Assembly (NCBI GenBank): GCA_016191785.1
Contig: JACPVJ010000184.1
Location: 186,001 to 250,000, forward strand
Length of the DNA: 64,000 nt
Reading direction: 5' to 3'
Origin: Myxococcales bacterium
GTDB taxonomy: Bacteria; Myxococcota_A; Polyangia; Polyangiales; Polyangiaceae
The position numbers were made by a program, and so were the translations under genes. Shown here piece by piece: positions 17,483-28,797 of this stretch. Below the pieces are notes generated by a model. That model searched no databases and was not told the origin of the DNA. It saw only the letters and a list, made by a program, of their open reading frames with translations. Positions within the stretch are counted from its first letter, which is position 1. Every line of letters starts with the position of its first letter.

Positions 17483-18769
17483 TCAGAAGCTCTGGCCGGT
17501 GTTCGGCTGTCCCGGCGTGGCCTTGTTGGGGCCGGCCCAGGTGAAGTCCGCGTACTTCTTGCCGGTGCCCGTCAGCCCCAGCGACTCGCCGGCCACCGTC
17601 GTCGAGGTCTCGCTCTTGCCGATGTCCACCGACGCGACGCCGCTCGCCGGTCCGTCGGTGGGAGTGAACTTGCCCTCGTAGGACAGGAACTGCACCACCT
17701 TGCCGGCCTTGTCGATCAGCGCGACGCCGTCGGGCTCCGGCGTGGTGTCCGCGCCGCCGTTCTGGATGCCGGCGATCGCCGTCCACACCGTGCCGTACCC
17801 GTTCGACTGGCTCGGGATCGTGCCCGCCAGCGTCTTCGTCAGGTACTGCTTCAGCCCACCGGTCGCGCCATTGTAGAAGACCAGCGACCAGCCGCTGAGG
17901 TCGCTGCCGGCCGTGCCGGCGACCTCGACGCCCTCGGCGGCATCGGTCCCGGCGTTGTCGTAGTGGATCTCGTTTATCCACACCGTCGGCGTGGTCGGCG
18001 TGCCGCCGCAGGTGCCGCACCCGAGTGAGGTGACCTTGGCGGCGCAGGCTGCGCTCCAGGTGGTGAAGCACGAGCTGTCCTTGTCGCCCACGCACTCGAG
18101 GACCGCGTCGCTCGAGCACTTGCCCGCGCTGCAGCAGTCCGACGGCGTGGGACACGTGCCGCACTTGAAGAGCAAGGTCTCGCCCGCGCACGCCGCGTCC
18201 CACTCCGTCTGGCAGCAGTACTTGTCTTGCGCGCACACGCAGGCTTGCACCGTCGAGTTGGTGCAGCCCGCCACGTAGGGCGTCTCGGTGCAGCAGTCGC
18301 TCTTCGGTGCTGCGCCGCCGGTGCCGCCGCTCGCGCCGCCGCCGCCCGTCGCGCCGGTGCCGCCGGTGCCGCCCGTACTGCCCGTACCGCCGGCCCCGCC
18401 CGTCGCCGGTTTGCCGCCACCCCCGCCGGCTCCGCCGCTGTTGCCGCCGCCCGTGGCGCCGCTGCCGCTGCTCGATCCACTTCCTGAAGTCCCGCCCGAG
18501 CCCGAACCGCTCGCGCCCGCCTGTCCCGCCGCGCCGCCAGCGCTCTGCCCGCCCGCGTTGCCGCCGCCGGTGGCGCCGCTGCCGCCCGTGGCGCCGCCGC
18601 CCGTGGCGCCGCTGCCGCCGCTCCCGTAGCCGCCGCTCGCGCCGTTGCCGCCGATGCCAGAGTACGCACCGGCTCCCGCCCCGCCGCCGCCGCCGGACCC
18701 TTCGGCCTGTGCGCAGGCAACCAGTGACACCAACGAGACACCCATCAGCCCGAGGATCGTGCGTCGCAT
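17483..18769 (-). CDS. Surface lipoprotein with Gly-rich linker, Cys-rich repeats and lamin-tail domain
   Basis: 428 residues. Lipoprotein signal LMGVSLVSLVAC (Cys about 19). An extreme Gly/Ser/Ala/Thr linker of about 130 residues follows, then two related Cys-rich modules (each with a C-x-x-x-W-x-x-x-C core, TEWDAAC and TTWSAAC, and a closing CGTC). The C-terminal domain starts at VWINEIHYDNAGTDAAEGVEV, the classic start of bacterial lamin-tail domains (LTD), and runs about 140 residues to the end. Probably exposed on the cell surface or outer membrane vesicles. The ATG at 18769 begins the signal peptide. Confidence 0.85.
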   Translation of the reverse strand: MRRTILGLMGVSLVSLVACAQAEGSGGGGGAGAGAYSGIGGNGASGGYGSGGSGATGGGATGGSGATGGGNAGGQSAGGAAGQAGASGSGSGGTSGSGSSSGSGATGGGNSGGAGGGGGKPATGGAGGTGSTGGTGGTGATGGGGASGGTGGAAPKSDCCTETPYVAGCTNSTVQACVCAQDKYCCQTEWDAACAGETLLFKCGTCPTPSDCCSAGKCSSDAVLECVGDKDSSCFTTWSAACAAKVTSLGCGTCGGTPTTPTVWINEIHYDNAGTDAAEGVEVAGTAGSDLSGWSLVFYNGATGGLKQYLTKTLAGTIPSQSNGYGTVWTAIAGIQNGGADTTPEPDGVALIDKAGKVVQFLSYEGKFTPTDGPASGVASVDIGKSETSTTVAGESLGLTGTGKKYADFTWAGPNKATPGQPNTGQSF

Positions 18770-18870
18770 GACCCACGAAGTTACCGACCTTCGACTTTCT
18801 TTCAAGCACGCGTCGAGTCGCTGATGAGTCTCGCAGAGTTGGCTCGTGTGGAGCGCACGTGGATCCGAGC

Positions 18871-18890
18871 TCGTGCGTGTGGGCGCACGA
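18871..18890. repeat. Inverted repeat upstream of V4R operon
   Basis: TCGTGCG, a 6-nt spacer and CGCACGA form a perfect 7-bp inverted repeat about 85 bp before the V4R start. This could be a regulator site or an mRNA hairpin; nothing more can be said. Confidence 0.35.
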
Positions 18891-18975
18891 CGAGCCCACG
18901 GGGCGCGCGCCGGCTGGCGCGAAACGGCGTCGCTCAAGCTCCGGAGCGCGCCGCCGTTCCACTGCTCGAAGCCGA

Positions 18976-20157
18976 ATGACCTTCACCACCGACATCGACG
19001 TTGCTCGCTCACGGCGCTTGGTCGCAGGCTCCAGCGTCATCCTACATTGTCACCACTACAACTCGCGCTTGCAGAAGGCGATCGAGGGCGCGACCGCGGT
19101 CGACGGGCGGAGCCTCTGGATGGCCAGCGCCGAGGCGTCTTGGACGGGAGTGCTGCTGCGCGCGCTCGACGGCGTCAGCGGCCCGCACGAGCGCTGGCAG
19201 CGCTGCCTCGAGCTCTACCAGTTTCTGGGTTTCGGACGATTGCAGGTGCCCGACGGCGAGCTGCCGGAGACCAAGGTCGTCGCCCTGGCTTCGCACTTCG
19301 TCGAAGGCTGGTCCGCCCGCGAGCCCGAGCGCACCGAGCCCGTCTGCAGCTTCGCCGCCGGCTTCCTGCAGGCTGCCGCCTGGGTGGCGCTCGGTCGGGC
19401 CGTCAGCTTCGAGGAAGTTGCCTGTCAGCAGGGCCGGGCGCCCGCGTGCGAATTCGTGCTGCGCCCGCGGACGGGGCCCGCGCCACGGCCGATCGAGCAG
19501 GTGGTGGCGCGTGCGGGTGACGCGCCGATGAAGCCCATCGCACCCGTTCGCCCGGGGGTGGACGAGGGCAAGATCGTCGCGGCGGTTTCTTCCATGCCCA
19601 TCGCGGGCGACGATCGCGGGCTCATCCCCGCCTTCAACGTGTTCTTGGCCAGCATGCCGGCCGACTTCTACAACCACGCCTCGGTGACGTTCCTCGCGGC
19701 CATGCGCGAGGCTGGCATGGGAGCGCTGGGCCGACGGCTCTTGATGCAGGTCGCCGAAATCTGCGGGCTCAATACCTTCTCCGGAATTCGCTCGTCCGCC
19801 GAGTGGGATGCCCTGATCGCGCCGATGTGTCACGACCCGGCGGACGAGATGGTCGGCCTGGTCGCCGTCAGCAACGCGCTCGGGTGGGGCAGCTGGCGGG
19901 TGATGGATCTGGTCCCCGGCGAGTCCTTGCGGCTCGTCGCGGGCAACGGCTACGAGGCGGAAGGCCAGCTCGAGCTGGTCGGACCGAGCCTCGAGCCCTG
20001 CTGCGTGATGCTCACTGGAGTCTCGGCCGGGCTGATGGATTTGGTGTACGGCACCGGCTCGGTGCGGGAGCGGGTCGGTCAGTTCGCCGCGGTCGAGCAC
20101 CGCTGTCGAGCCGCGGGCGCCGAGTGCTGTGAGTTCCTGGCGGAGGAGGCCGCATGA
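18976..20157 (+). CDS. Tandem V4R (4-vinyl reductase) domain protein
   Basis: 393 residues. Two related halves each end in a V4R signature with Cys-rich close: VACQQGRAPACEFVLRP near residue 175 and VEHRCRAAGAECCEFL at the C-terminus, preceded by GLMDLVYG-type helices. V4R domains bind small hydrophobic ligands or metals and often sit in sensory proteins. No DNA-binding or catalytic domain is seen. The ATG at 18976 was chosen; an in-frame GTG at 18859 would add 39 low-complexity residues. First gene of a coupled three-gene unit ending in a histidine kinase, so it is probably the sensory input. Confidence 0.75.
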   Translation: MTFTTDIDVARSRRLVAGSSVILHCHHYNSRLQKAIEGATAVDGRSLWMASAEASWTGVLLRALDGVSGPHERWQRCLELYQFLGFGRLQVPDGELPETKVVALASHFVEGWSAREPERTEPVCSFAAGFLQAAAWVALGRAVSFEEVACQQGRAPACEFVLRPRTGPAPRPIEQVVARAGDAPMKPIAPVRPGVDEGKIVAAVSSMPIAGDDRGLIPAFNVFLASMPADFYNHASVTFLAAMREAGMGALGRRLLMQVAEICGLNTFSGIRSSAEWDALIAPMCHDPADEMVGLVAVSNALGWGSWRVMDLVPGESLRLVAGNGYEAEGQLELVGPSLEPCCVMLTGVSAGLMDLVYGTGSVRERVGQFAAVEHRCRAAGAECCEFLAEEAA

Positions 20158-20441
20158 CCGGCGCCTACCGGGAGCGCGTGTTCTCGTGTCCCCGGGACCG
20201 GACGTACAAGTACTACCTCCCGAAGGAAGAGGCCCAACCGGCCTGGCAGCGCTTGAGCGAGGAGTTCGGCGCCCCGACCCCAGGCGCATGCGGAGTGTTG
20301 GTCCTCGAGACCCCGCGACTGCTCTTGCGGGCACCGTCTTGGGGAAACCCCGTCACCGTGATTCGCAAACGCGGCTGGTCCGAAGACGACGTGCGGCGCT
20401 TCCACGAGCTGATTCGCTTCCCCGGGGACCTGCAGGAATGA
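20154..20441 (+). CDS. Small protein linking V4R protein and histidine kinase
   Basis: 95 residues, no recognised family, no TM or signal peptide. Rich in Arg and aromatic residues (RTYKYYLPKEEAQPAW, LIRFPGDLQE). The ATG overlaps the V4R stop by 4 nt (ATGA), and its own stop overlaps the kinase ATG in the same way. That tight coupling and the conserved spacing argue that it is a real member of the signalling unit, perhaps an adaptor between V4R protein and kinase. Confidence 0.65.
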   Translation: MTGAYRERVFSCPRDRTYKYYLPKEEAQPAWQRLSEEFGAPTPGACGVLVLETPRLLLRAPSWGNPVTVIRKRGWSEDDVRRFHELIRFPGDLQE

Positions 20442-22042
20442 CCCGGCCGTGGCACGAGATAAGCCTCGATCGCAGCGGCGCCATTCTCGCAGCCGGTGCC
20501 GACCTGGCCGCAGTGCTCGGCTGCGACGTCGGTGACCTGATCGGGCGCCGGCTCGACGAGCTCGCGAGCCCCGTCGACCCGGTCGCGGTGCAAGACTACG
20601 TCGAGCATGTGACCTCTCGCGGCCTTCTGGGCCTCGACCTCGTCCTCTGCTGGCGGGTCAGCGGTGTCGATCACCCCGTGCACCTGACGGTCGGCGGAGA
20701 GCCCGCCGCGCCGGTCGGCTGGGTCGAGGTGGCCCAGCCCGGCGGCGCCCTCGGTCAGCTGGTGCTGACGCGCACGCTCTGGCGCTCGGTAGTGGCGACC
20801 ATGAGTGATGGCATGGCCGTGCTCGACGGAGCGGGGCGGGTGGTCGAGCACAACGCCGCGTTCTTTCGTTTGCTCGGTGCACGCACCGCCGAAGGCGGGC
20901 ACGTGCTGGAGGAGTTCGTGGCCGGGCGGAGCTTCGCGGAGCTCGTCGCCGGGACCGGGCTGGACGCCGTTCTCCCGGCGTTGGCTGCGGCCAAGCCCCG
21001 ACAGCGTCGGTTCCAAGGCCGCGTGAGACACTGCGGCCGGGAGCTCGACGTCGAGCTGTCCCCCGCGGTGGGGGCGGCGCGCGCCAACGCTGCGTGCGCG
21101 CTGATCTTGCGCGATCGCACCGCTGACGCCGAGCTGGCGCACGCCCACGCGCAACTGCGGCAAGAAATCGCCGAGCGCGAGCGGATCGAGGTCAACCTGC
21201 GCCAGAAGCAGAAGCTCGAGGCTGTTGGGCAACTGGCCGCCGGTATCGCCCACGAGATCAACACACCGGTGCAGTACATCGCTGACACCAGCCATTTCCT
21301 CCGCGATGGCGTCACCGACCTGTATGGTCTGCTCGCAGCGACCCAGCAGGCCCTCGAGGCCGCTGCCAGTGGGGCCAACGCGGGGGGCTTGCTCGAATCG
21401 CTCGAGGCCCGCCGCTCGGAGATCGACTTCGAGTATCTGGAGCAGCAGACGGGGCCCGCCTTCGCGCGGCTTCTGGACGGCGCCGAGCAGGTGGCCACCA
21501 TCGTGCGAGCCATGAAAGAGTTCTCGCACCCGGGTCACAAGGACATGGCCGAGGCCGACTTGAATCGCGCCGTGGAAAACACGCTGATTGTTTCGAAGAA
21601 CTCGTACAAATACGTCGCGAACGTGGTGACCGAGTTGGGCGAGCTCCCGCGGGTGAAGTGCACGATTGGCGAGATCAGCCAGGTGCTGCTCAACCTGGTG
21701 GTCAACGCCGCACACGCCATCGAGGACGCGCGGGCGGCAGATCCCGAGCGTGCCGACCGTCCCGGAACCATCACGGTGCGGAGCTGGCAGGACGGCGCTG
21801 ACGCTTGCGTCAGCGTCGGCGACGACGGTCCCGGGATCCCCGACGACATCCGAGGCCGGGTCTTCGATCCGTTCTTCACGACCAAGAGCGTTGGTCGTGG
21901 CACCGGCCAAGGGCTCGCCCTGGCGCACTCCGTCGCCGAACGCCACGCGGGACGCATCGAGCTTTCGACCGCGGTCGGAGTCGGAACGACCTTCACGCTG
22001 CGGGTGCCCATCGCCGGACCCGCAAAGCCCGCGGCCGCCTGA
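20438..22042 (+). CDS. Soluble PAS-containing sensor histidine kinase
   Basis: 534 residues, no TM helices. Two PAS-like regions (about 8-105 and 110-230, the second with VVATMSDGMAVLDGAGRVVEHNAAFFRLLG). A coiled coil precedes the HisKA box AAGIAHEINTPVQYI (phospho-His about 268), and the HATPase domain (about 385-530) has N-box NLVVNAAHAIEDA, G1 DDGPGIP, F box DPFFTTK and G2 GTGQGLAL. The catalytic set is complete. No response regulator is adjacent. Translated in overlap with the small gene upstream; the V4R protein probably supplies ligand input. Confidence 0.92.
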   Translation: MTRPWHEISLDRSGAILAAGADLAAVLGCDVGDLIGRRLDELASPVDPVAVQDYVEHVTSRGLLGLDLVLCWRVSGVDHPVHLTVGGEPAAPVGWVEVAQPGGALGQLVLTRTLWRSVVATMSDGMAVLDGAGRVVEHNAAFFRLLGARTAEGGHVLEEFVAGRSFAELVAGTGLDAVLPALAAAKPRQRRFQGRVRHCGRELDVELSPAVGAARANAACALILRDRTADAELAHAHAQLRQEIAERERIEVNLRQKQKLEAVGQLAAGIAHEINTPVQYIADTSHFLRDGVTDLYGLLAATQQALEAAASGANAGGLLESLEARRSEIDFEYLEQQTGPAFARLLDGAEQVATIVRAMKEFSHPGHKDMAEADLNRAVENTLIVSKNSYKYVANVVTELGELPRVKCTIGEISQVLLNLVVNAAHAIEDARAADPERADRPGTITVRSWQDGADACVSVGDDGPGIPDDIRGRVFDPFFTTKSVGRGTGQGLALAHSVAERHAGRIELSTAVGVGTTFTLRVPIAGPAKPAAA

Positions 22043-22053
22043 GCCGACCGGGA

Positions 22054-23157
22054 TCAGAGCTCGGCGAGCAGGGCATCCACCACGGCCAGCTGCGCCGCGC
22101 TACGCGAGGTGCCCCAGCGGTGTGGGAAGTGTAGCGCCCTGCCCGGCGCCGCCTCGGTCTCGTCGACGATGGCCAGAGTCGGGCCGGCGTGGGTCTCGCT
22201 CGCGTCGAGCAGCAGGGCTCGGGCGCCGGCCTCGGGTCGACCCGGCGCGACGCGGATCCCCGCGGTCTCGAGCCGGGCGGTGACGTGCCGCGCGAGCGGT
22301 TCGTCTTCGGCCACCACGTAGAGCGGAGGCTCCGTCGCGCGCAAGAAGTCCAGCGCGACGCTGCCCTCGGCCTCTGCACGCTGGGCGTCGGTGGGCGACA
22401 CCGCACCGAGCGCCGCCAAGGCGGCTACCAGCGCGCCGAGCGTCGGTCGCCGGCAGTAGAAGGTCATGAAGTTGCCGTAAAACGGCGGAGAAACCCGGGT
22501 CTCGTCGAACAGCCGCTGGAGGTTCTCGGCGGTGAAGTGGCGAGTTTCGAAGAACGGGAACGACACGCGGTCCACCACGAAGCCGTGATCCCTGAGGAAT
22601 CGGAACATGCCGTCGGCGGAGAACAGGCTCACGTGCGTGTCGTCGTGGAGCAGGCGGTAACGCTCGCCGAAGCGCCGCGCGCACCCGCTGTCGAAGTCCG
22701 GAGTGCCCAGCAACAGCACCCCGTGCTTCTTGAGCACGCGACGCATCTCGAGCACGAGTGGACCGGGATCGGTGACGTGCTCGATCACGTGGTGGGCGAT
22801 CACCAGGTCGAAGTGTTCGTCGGGGTAGTGGGCGCTCTCGAGGGTGCCAACGTGAACCTGGGCCAGCTGCCGGGCGCGTTCGGCGGCGAAGGTCGAGAGC
22901 TCGACGCCATGTCGCTCCCAGGCCGGGCTGAGTCCCGAGAGGAAGAATCCCAGCCCGCACCCCACGTCGAGCACCCGACCCGGGGTCAGCTGGCGCACGA
23001 ATGCGAGCTCTTCGGCCAGGTCGCTCAGGTGCAGCGCGCGCTCTTCCAGGCGATTGCGTTCGCGCCCGTCGGGGTCGCGCACCACGTGCCAATACGCGCC
23101 TTCGTAGTCCGGCGGCCGAGTGCAGGCGCGGGCCTGGTAGTAGCGCGATGCGGTCAT
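22054..23157 (-). CDS. Class I SAM-dependent methyltransferase with C-terminal extension
   Basis: 367 residues. The SAM-binding motif RVLDVGCGLGF is at about 61-71, followed by HGVELS and a FDLVIAHHVIEHVTDP segment typical of Methyltransf_11/23. After about residue 245 comes an extension with its own strand/helix pattern (LYVVAEDEPLARHVTARLETAGI, ALLLDASET) that I do not recognise; it may be a Rossmann-like binding domain. The start ATG overlaps the stop of the small upstream gene (ATGA). Methyl acceptor unknown; a sugar or polysaccharide substrate is plausible for this subgroup. Confidence 0.85.
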   Translation of the reverse strand: MTASRYYQARACTRPPDYEGAYWHVVRDPDGRERNRLEERALHLSDLAEELAFVRQLTPGRVLDVGCGLGFFLSGLSPAWERHGVELSTFAAERARQLAQVHVGTLESAHYPDEHFDLVIAHHVIEHVTDPGPLVLEMRRVLKKHGVLLLGTPDFDSGCARRFGERYRLLHDDTHVSLFSADGMFRFLRDHGFVVDRVSFPFFETRHFTAENLQRLFDETRVSPPFYGNFMTFYCRRPTLGALVAALAALGAVSPTDAQRAEAEGSVALDFLRATEPPLYVVAEDEPLARHVTARLETAGIRVAPGRPEAGARALLLDASETHAGPTLAIVDETEAAPGRALHFPHRWGTSRSAAQLAVVDALLAEL

Positions 23158-23459
23158 GCGGCTCGGATCGGCGCCAGGACCAACAGGCCGGCCCGCTCGC
23201 ACTCTCGCACCAGGTCGTGAGCCAGCCGCGAGCCCGCCACCTCCGCGTGACGTGCCAGATCTGCGGCGGCGCGGCCGAGCTCGGACTGGGTCGGCGTCGA
23301 GGTGGGAACGGACTGTACTCGACAGCGAGCCCGCGCCAGGCGGAAGGCCGCCACGGCGAGGTTCTCGCTGCTCGAGACGAGCTCACCGAACGCGCTCGGG
23401 TCTTCGTTCAAGTGGCGCAGCCACTCGCCCGGCCGCTCGAGCTCGTCGTTTCGGTTCAT
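23154..23459 (-). CDS. Small helical protein of unknown function
   Basis: 101 residues, mainly alpha-helical, no signal or TM, no family recognised. Contains a stretch of regularly spaced Ala/Leu/Arg (AAADLARHAEVAGSRLAHDLV) compatible with a helical hairpin. The 4-nt ATGA overlap with the methyltransferase start marks a two-gene operon. It lies 111 bp downstream of secA on the same strand. Confidence 0.6.
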   Translation of the reverse strand: MNRNDELERPGEWLRHLNEDPSAFGELVSSSENLAVAAFRLARARCRVQSVPTSTPTQSELGRAAADLARHAEVAGSRLAHDLVRECERAGLLVLAPIRAA

Positions 23460-23570
23460 GGCCCCGGCCGTTGCAACCTTTGGGCCACCCGCAACCGCGC
23501 GAACGCTGTCCGGACTCGCACCCCTCGGCGTCAGAAGATTGGCGCTCGGGGTCAGGGCATGGTCGCGAAG

Positions 23571-26690
<3,120 letters not shown>

Positions 26691-26714
26691 CGAGACTCTC
26701 TTTGCCGAGCCGCT

Positions 26715-26736
26715 CCGGCGCCGAAAGTGGCGCCGG
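26715..26736 (-). promoter_or_regulatory. Hairpin in secA leader
   Basis: CCGGCGCC, a 6-nt loop and GGCGCCGG form a perfect 8-bp stem in the presumed secA 5' leader, ending 24 nt before the ATG. A TAGCTT box further upstream (near 26760) could be the -10. It may modulate secA translation, but no peptide like SecM was found. Confidence 0.4.
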
Positions 26737-26898
26737 CAGGCCGCGAAAAGTCGCTGGAAGCTAATGCCTCGTGCCGAGACACGCCAGAGCGAACGGCGGC
26801 CCCGGGCCGGGGGCAGGACAAAGCCCGCATTCCGAGGGCTTACGCTGCTGCCTCTGGCAACATCGCGGGCTTGGCCCCACGGTTCGGGAGCCAACTCC

Positions 26899-26906
26899 TG
26901 TAGTAT
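26899..26906 (+). promoter_or_regulatory. -10 box TGTAGTAT for the helical-repeat kinase
   Basis: TAGTAT directly preceded by TG, 15 nt before the ATG at 26922. No Shine-Dalgarno is seen in the short interval. Confidence 0.4.
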
Positions 26907-26921
26907 GGCGGCGCTCCCCGG

Positions 26922-28691
26922 ATGACTTCCGACGACGAGCTCGTATCGCGTTCCGAGCGCCGGATCGGTGCCGTCATCGACGGAACCTGGCAACTCCGGC
27001 GGCTGCTCGGCGTCGGCGGCATGGCTGCGGTGTACGCCGCCGTCGACGGCAGCGGAGAGCGCGCGGCCATCAAGCTGATCCACCACCACCTGTCGAAGAA
27101 CCCGGCGGTGCGCGCACGCTTCCAGCGAGAGGCGTACATCGCCAACAAGATCGAGCACCCGGGTGTGGTCGCCATTCGCGGCGACGGCACCAGTCACGAC
27201 GGCGAGCCCTACATCGTGATGGAGCTGCTCCGGGGGCAGTCGATCGACCAGTTGCTCGAGGCGCACCGCGGCCGCCTGACCCTTCGCGACGCGCTGCACA
27301 TCGCCGAAGGCGTGCTTCAGGTCCTCGAGGTCGCCCACGGCCTGGGTGTGGTGCACCGCGATCTGAAGCCCGAGAACGTCTTCCTCACCGAGGGGGGCGA
27401 GGTGAAGGTGCTCGACTTCGGCATCGCGCGCTTGCTCGACACCTCGAAGGACACCGGTCAGACCCGAACCGGGATCATCATGGGCACGCCGTCGTTCATG
27501 GCCCCCGAGCAGGCGCTCGGCCGCTGGTCCGAGGTCGACGCGCGCACCGACCTTTGGGCGGTGGGCGCCCTGGTCTTCTTGCTGGTCAGCGGGCGGCTGG
27601 TCCACGGCTCGGGCACCGGGAGCGACATGCTGATCCGCGCTGCGACACGCTCCGCGCCGTCCCTCGCGCGGGTCGCCAAGGCGCCGCTCTCGCTGGTGCG
27701 GCTGGTCGATCGCTCGCTGGCGTTCGACCCCCGTCGCCGTTTTTCGGATGCGAAGAGCATGCTCGCCGTGCTCCGGTCGGTGCAGCGCGAGCTCGGCGAC
27801 CGCGGGCTGGTCGAGCGGCTCGGAGGCGGGTCGAAGCCGCCGCCGTCGCCCTACGAAGCTCCGACCATCGCCGGCGAAGCCGAGCCTTCGCGCCCCTCGT
27901 CGCCCGTCGTGACCGACGACGTCGAGGTCGAGATCGGGGACGAGATCGAGATGGACCTCGACGACCTGGTCGAGCCCGAGCCGCTGCCGCTGACCCACGA
28001 CGGCACACCGTCGGCGCCGGGTATCGACGCGCCCTCGCCGACCAGTCGCCCGCTGTCACGCCGGGTCGAGGCCGCGTCGATCGTCGACGATCGCTTCGCC
28101 GAGTCCGTGGTTGCGGCCTATCGCCGCGCGCTGCCCCAGGGTGCGGCCGACGCAGTCACGGAGCCGATTCGAACGGGACTGCGTCGGTTGGCGACCCGCG
28201 CGCCCGACGCTGCCATGCGGCTGCTCTTGGCGCTGTGCAGCGCCGTGGACGATTCCGCCCAGCCCGACAACGATCAGGTCCGGCGCTCGTTCGCCAGCGC
28301 GGTGGTCTCGACCCGCGCCCTGGGCGCGCTCTTGCAGAGCGCAGCCACGCCCGGCGTCGACCAGGCCGTGGGCGTCGCGGCCATCGGCAAGCTGCTCGAT
28401 TTCTTGGGCGACGCGCACGCGGGCGTCGTCCTCGAGAACCTGACGGCGGTGCCCGACGGCGAGCTCAAGGACATCTTGCGAGCCTACCTGGCGCGCAGCA
28501 GCGCCGGCTACGAAGTGCAGATCGGCGCGCTCTTGGCCCAGGCCCCGGCCGAGCTCGGGGTCGAGCTGGTGCGGGTGCTGCGTCGCATGAAGACGCCAGG
28601 GGCGAGAGAGGCGCTGGCCCAGGCGCTCGACAGCGAGCACGCCGACGTGCGCAGGGCCGCCGTCGCGGCGCTGGGCGTCGAGGTGCACTGA
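26922..28691 (+). CDS. Serine/threonine protein kinase with helical-repeat C-terminus
   Basis: 589 residues. Kinase domain about 23-290: GVGGMAAVY, AAIKLI, HRDLKPENVF, DFGIARLL, FMAPEQA; all catalytic residues are present. A disordered acidic linker (about 310-390, with DDVEVEIGDEIEMDLDDL) leads to a C-terminal all-helical region (about 395-589) that resembles HEAT repeats (ALAQALDSEHADVRRAAVAAL near the end). The tail probably binds partners or substrates. Divergent from secA. A strong terminator-like hairpin follows 38 bp after the stop. Confidence 0.92.
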   Translation: MTSDDELVSRSERRIGAVIDGTWQLRRLLGVGGMAAVYAAVDGSGERAAIKLIHHHLSKNPAVRARFQREAYIANKIEHPGVVAIRGDGTSHDGEPYIVMELLRGQSIDQLLEAHRGRLTLRDALHIAEGVLQVLEVAHGLGVVHRDLKPENVFLTEGGEVKVLDFGIARLLDTSKDTGQTRTGIIMGTPSFMAPEQALGRWSEVDARTDLWAVGALVFLLVSGRLVHGSGTGSDMLIRAATRSAPSLARVAKAPLSLVRLVDRSLAFDPRRRFSDAKSMLAVLRSVQRELGDRGLVERLGGGSKPPPSPYEAPTIAGEAEPSRPSSPVVTDDVEVEIGDEIEMDLDDLVEPEPLPLTHDGTPSAPGIDAPSPTSRPLSRRVEAASIVDDRFAESVVAAYRRALPQGAADAVTEPIRTGLRRLATRAPDAAMRLLLALCSAVDDSAQPDNDQVRRSFASAVVSTRALGALLQSAATPGVDQAVGVAAIGKLLDFLGDAHAGVVLENLTAVPDGELKDILRAYLARSSAGYEVQIGALLAQAPAELGVELVRVLRRMKTPGAREALAQALDSEHADVRRAAVAALGVEVH

Positions 28692-28728
28692 GCGGCCGCG
28701 GTCCTCCGGGGCGGCGCCACACGCTGAC

Positions 28729-28754
28729 GGCGCGCAGTAATTGCGCGCCCCTTT
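28729..28754 (+). terminator. Intrinsic terminator after kinase gene
   Basis: GGCGCGCA, 5-nt loop, TGCGCGCC: a perfect 8-bp GC-rich stem followed by CCTTT. Located 38 bp after the kinase stop and 44 bp before the next gene. Confidence 0.6.
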
Positions 28755-28797
28755 CCGGCCCGCTGACGCGTGCCGGGCCACGTGAGAAGATGCGCGC

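Noticed and set aside
18288-18629. Proline-rich + strand open frames around 18.2-18.8 kb
   Set aside because: Antisense of the Gly-rich linker of the LTD lipoprotein; they contain only Pro/Ala/Arg repeats.
26691-27998. 436-codon in-frame extension upstream of secA
   Set aside because: It runs antisense into the kinase gene; SecA homology begins at the ATG at 26690, which has a ribosome-binding site.
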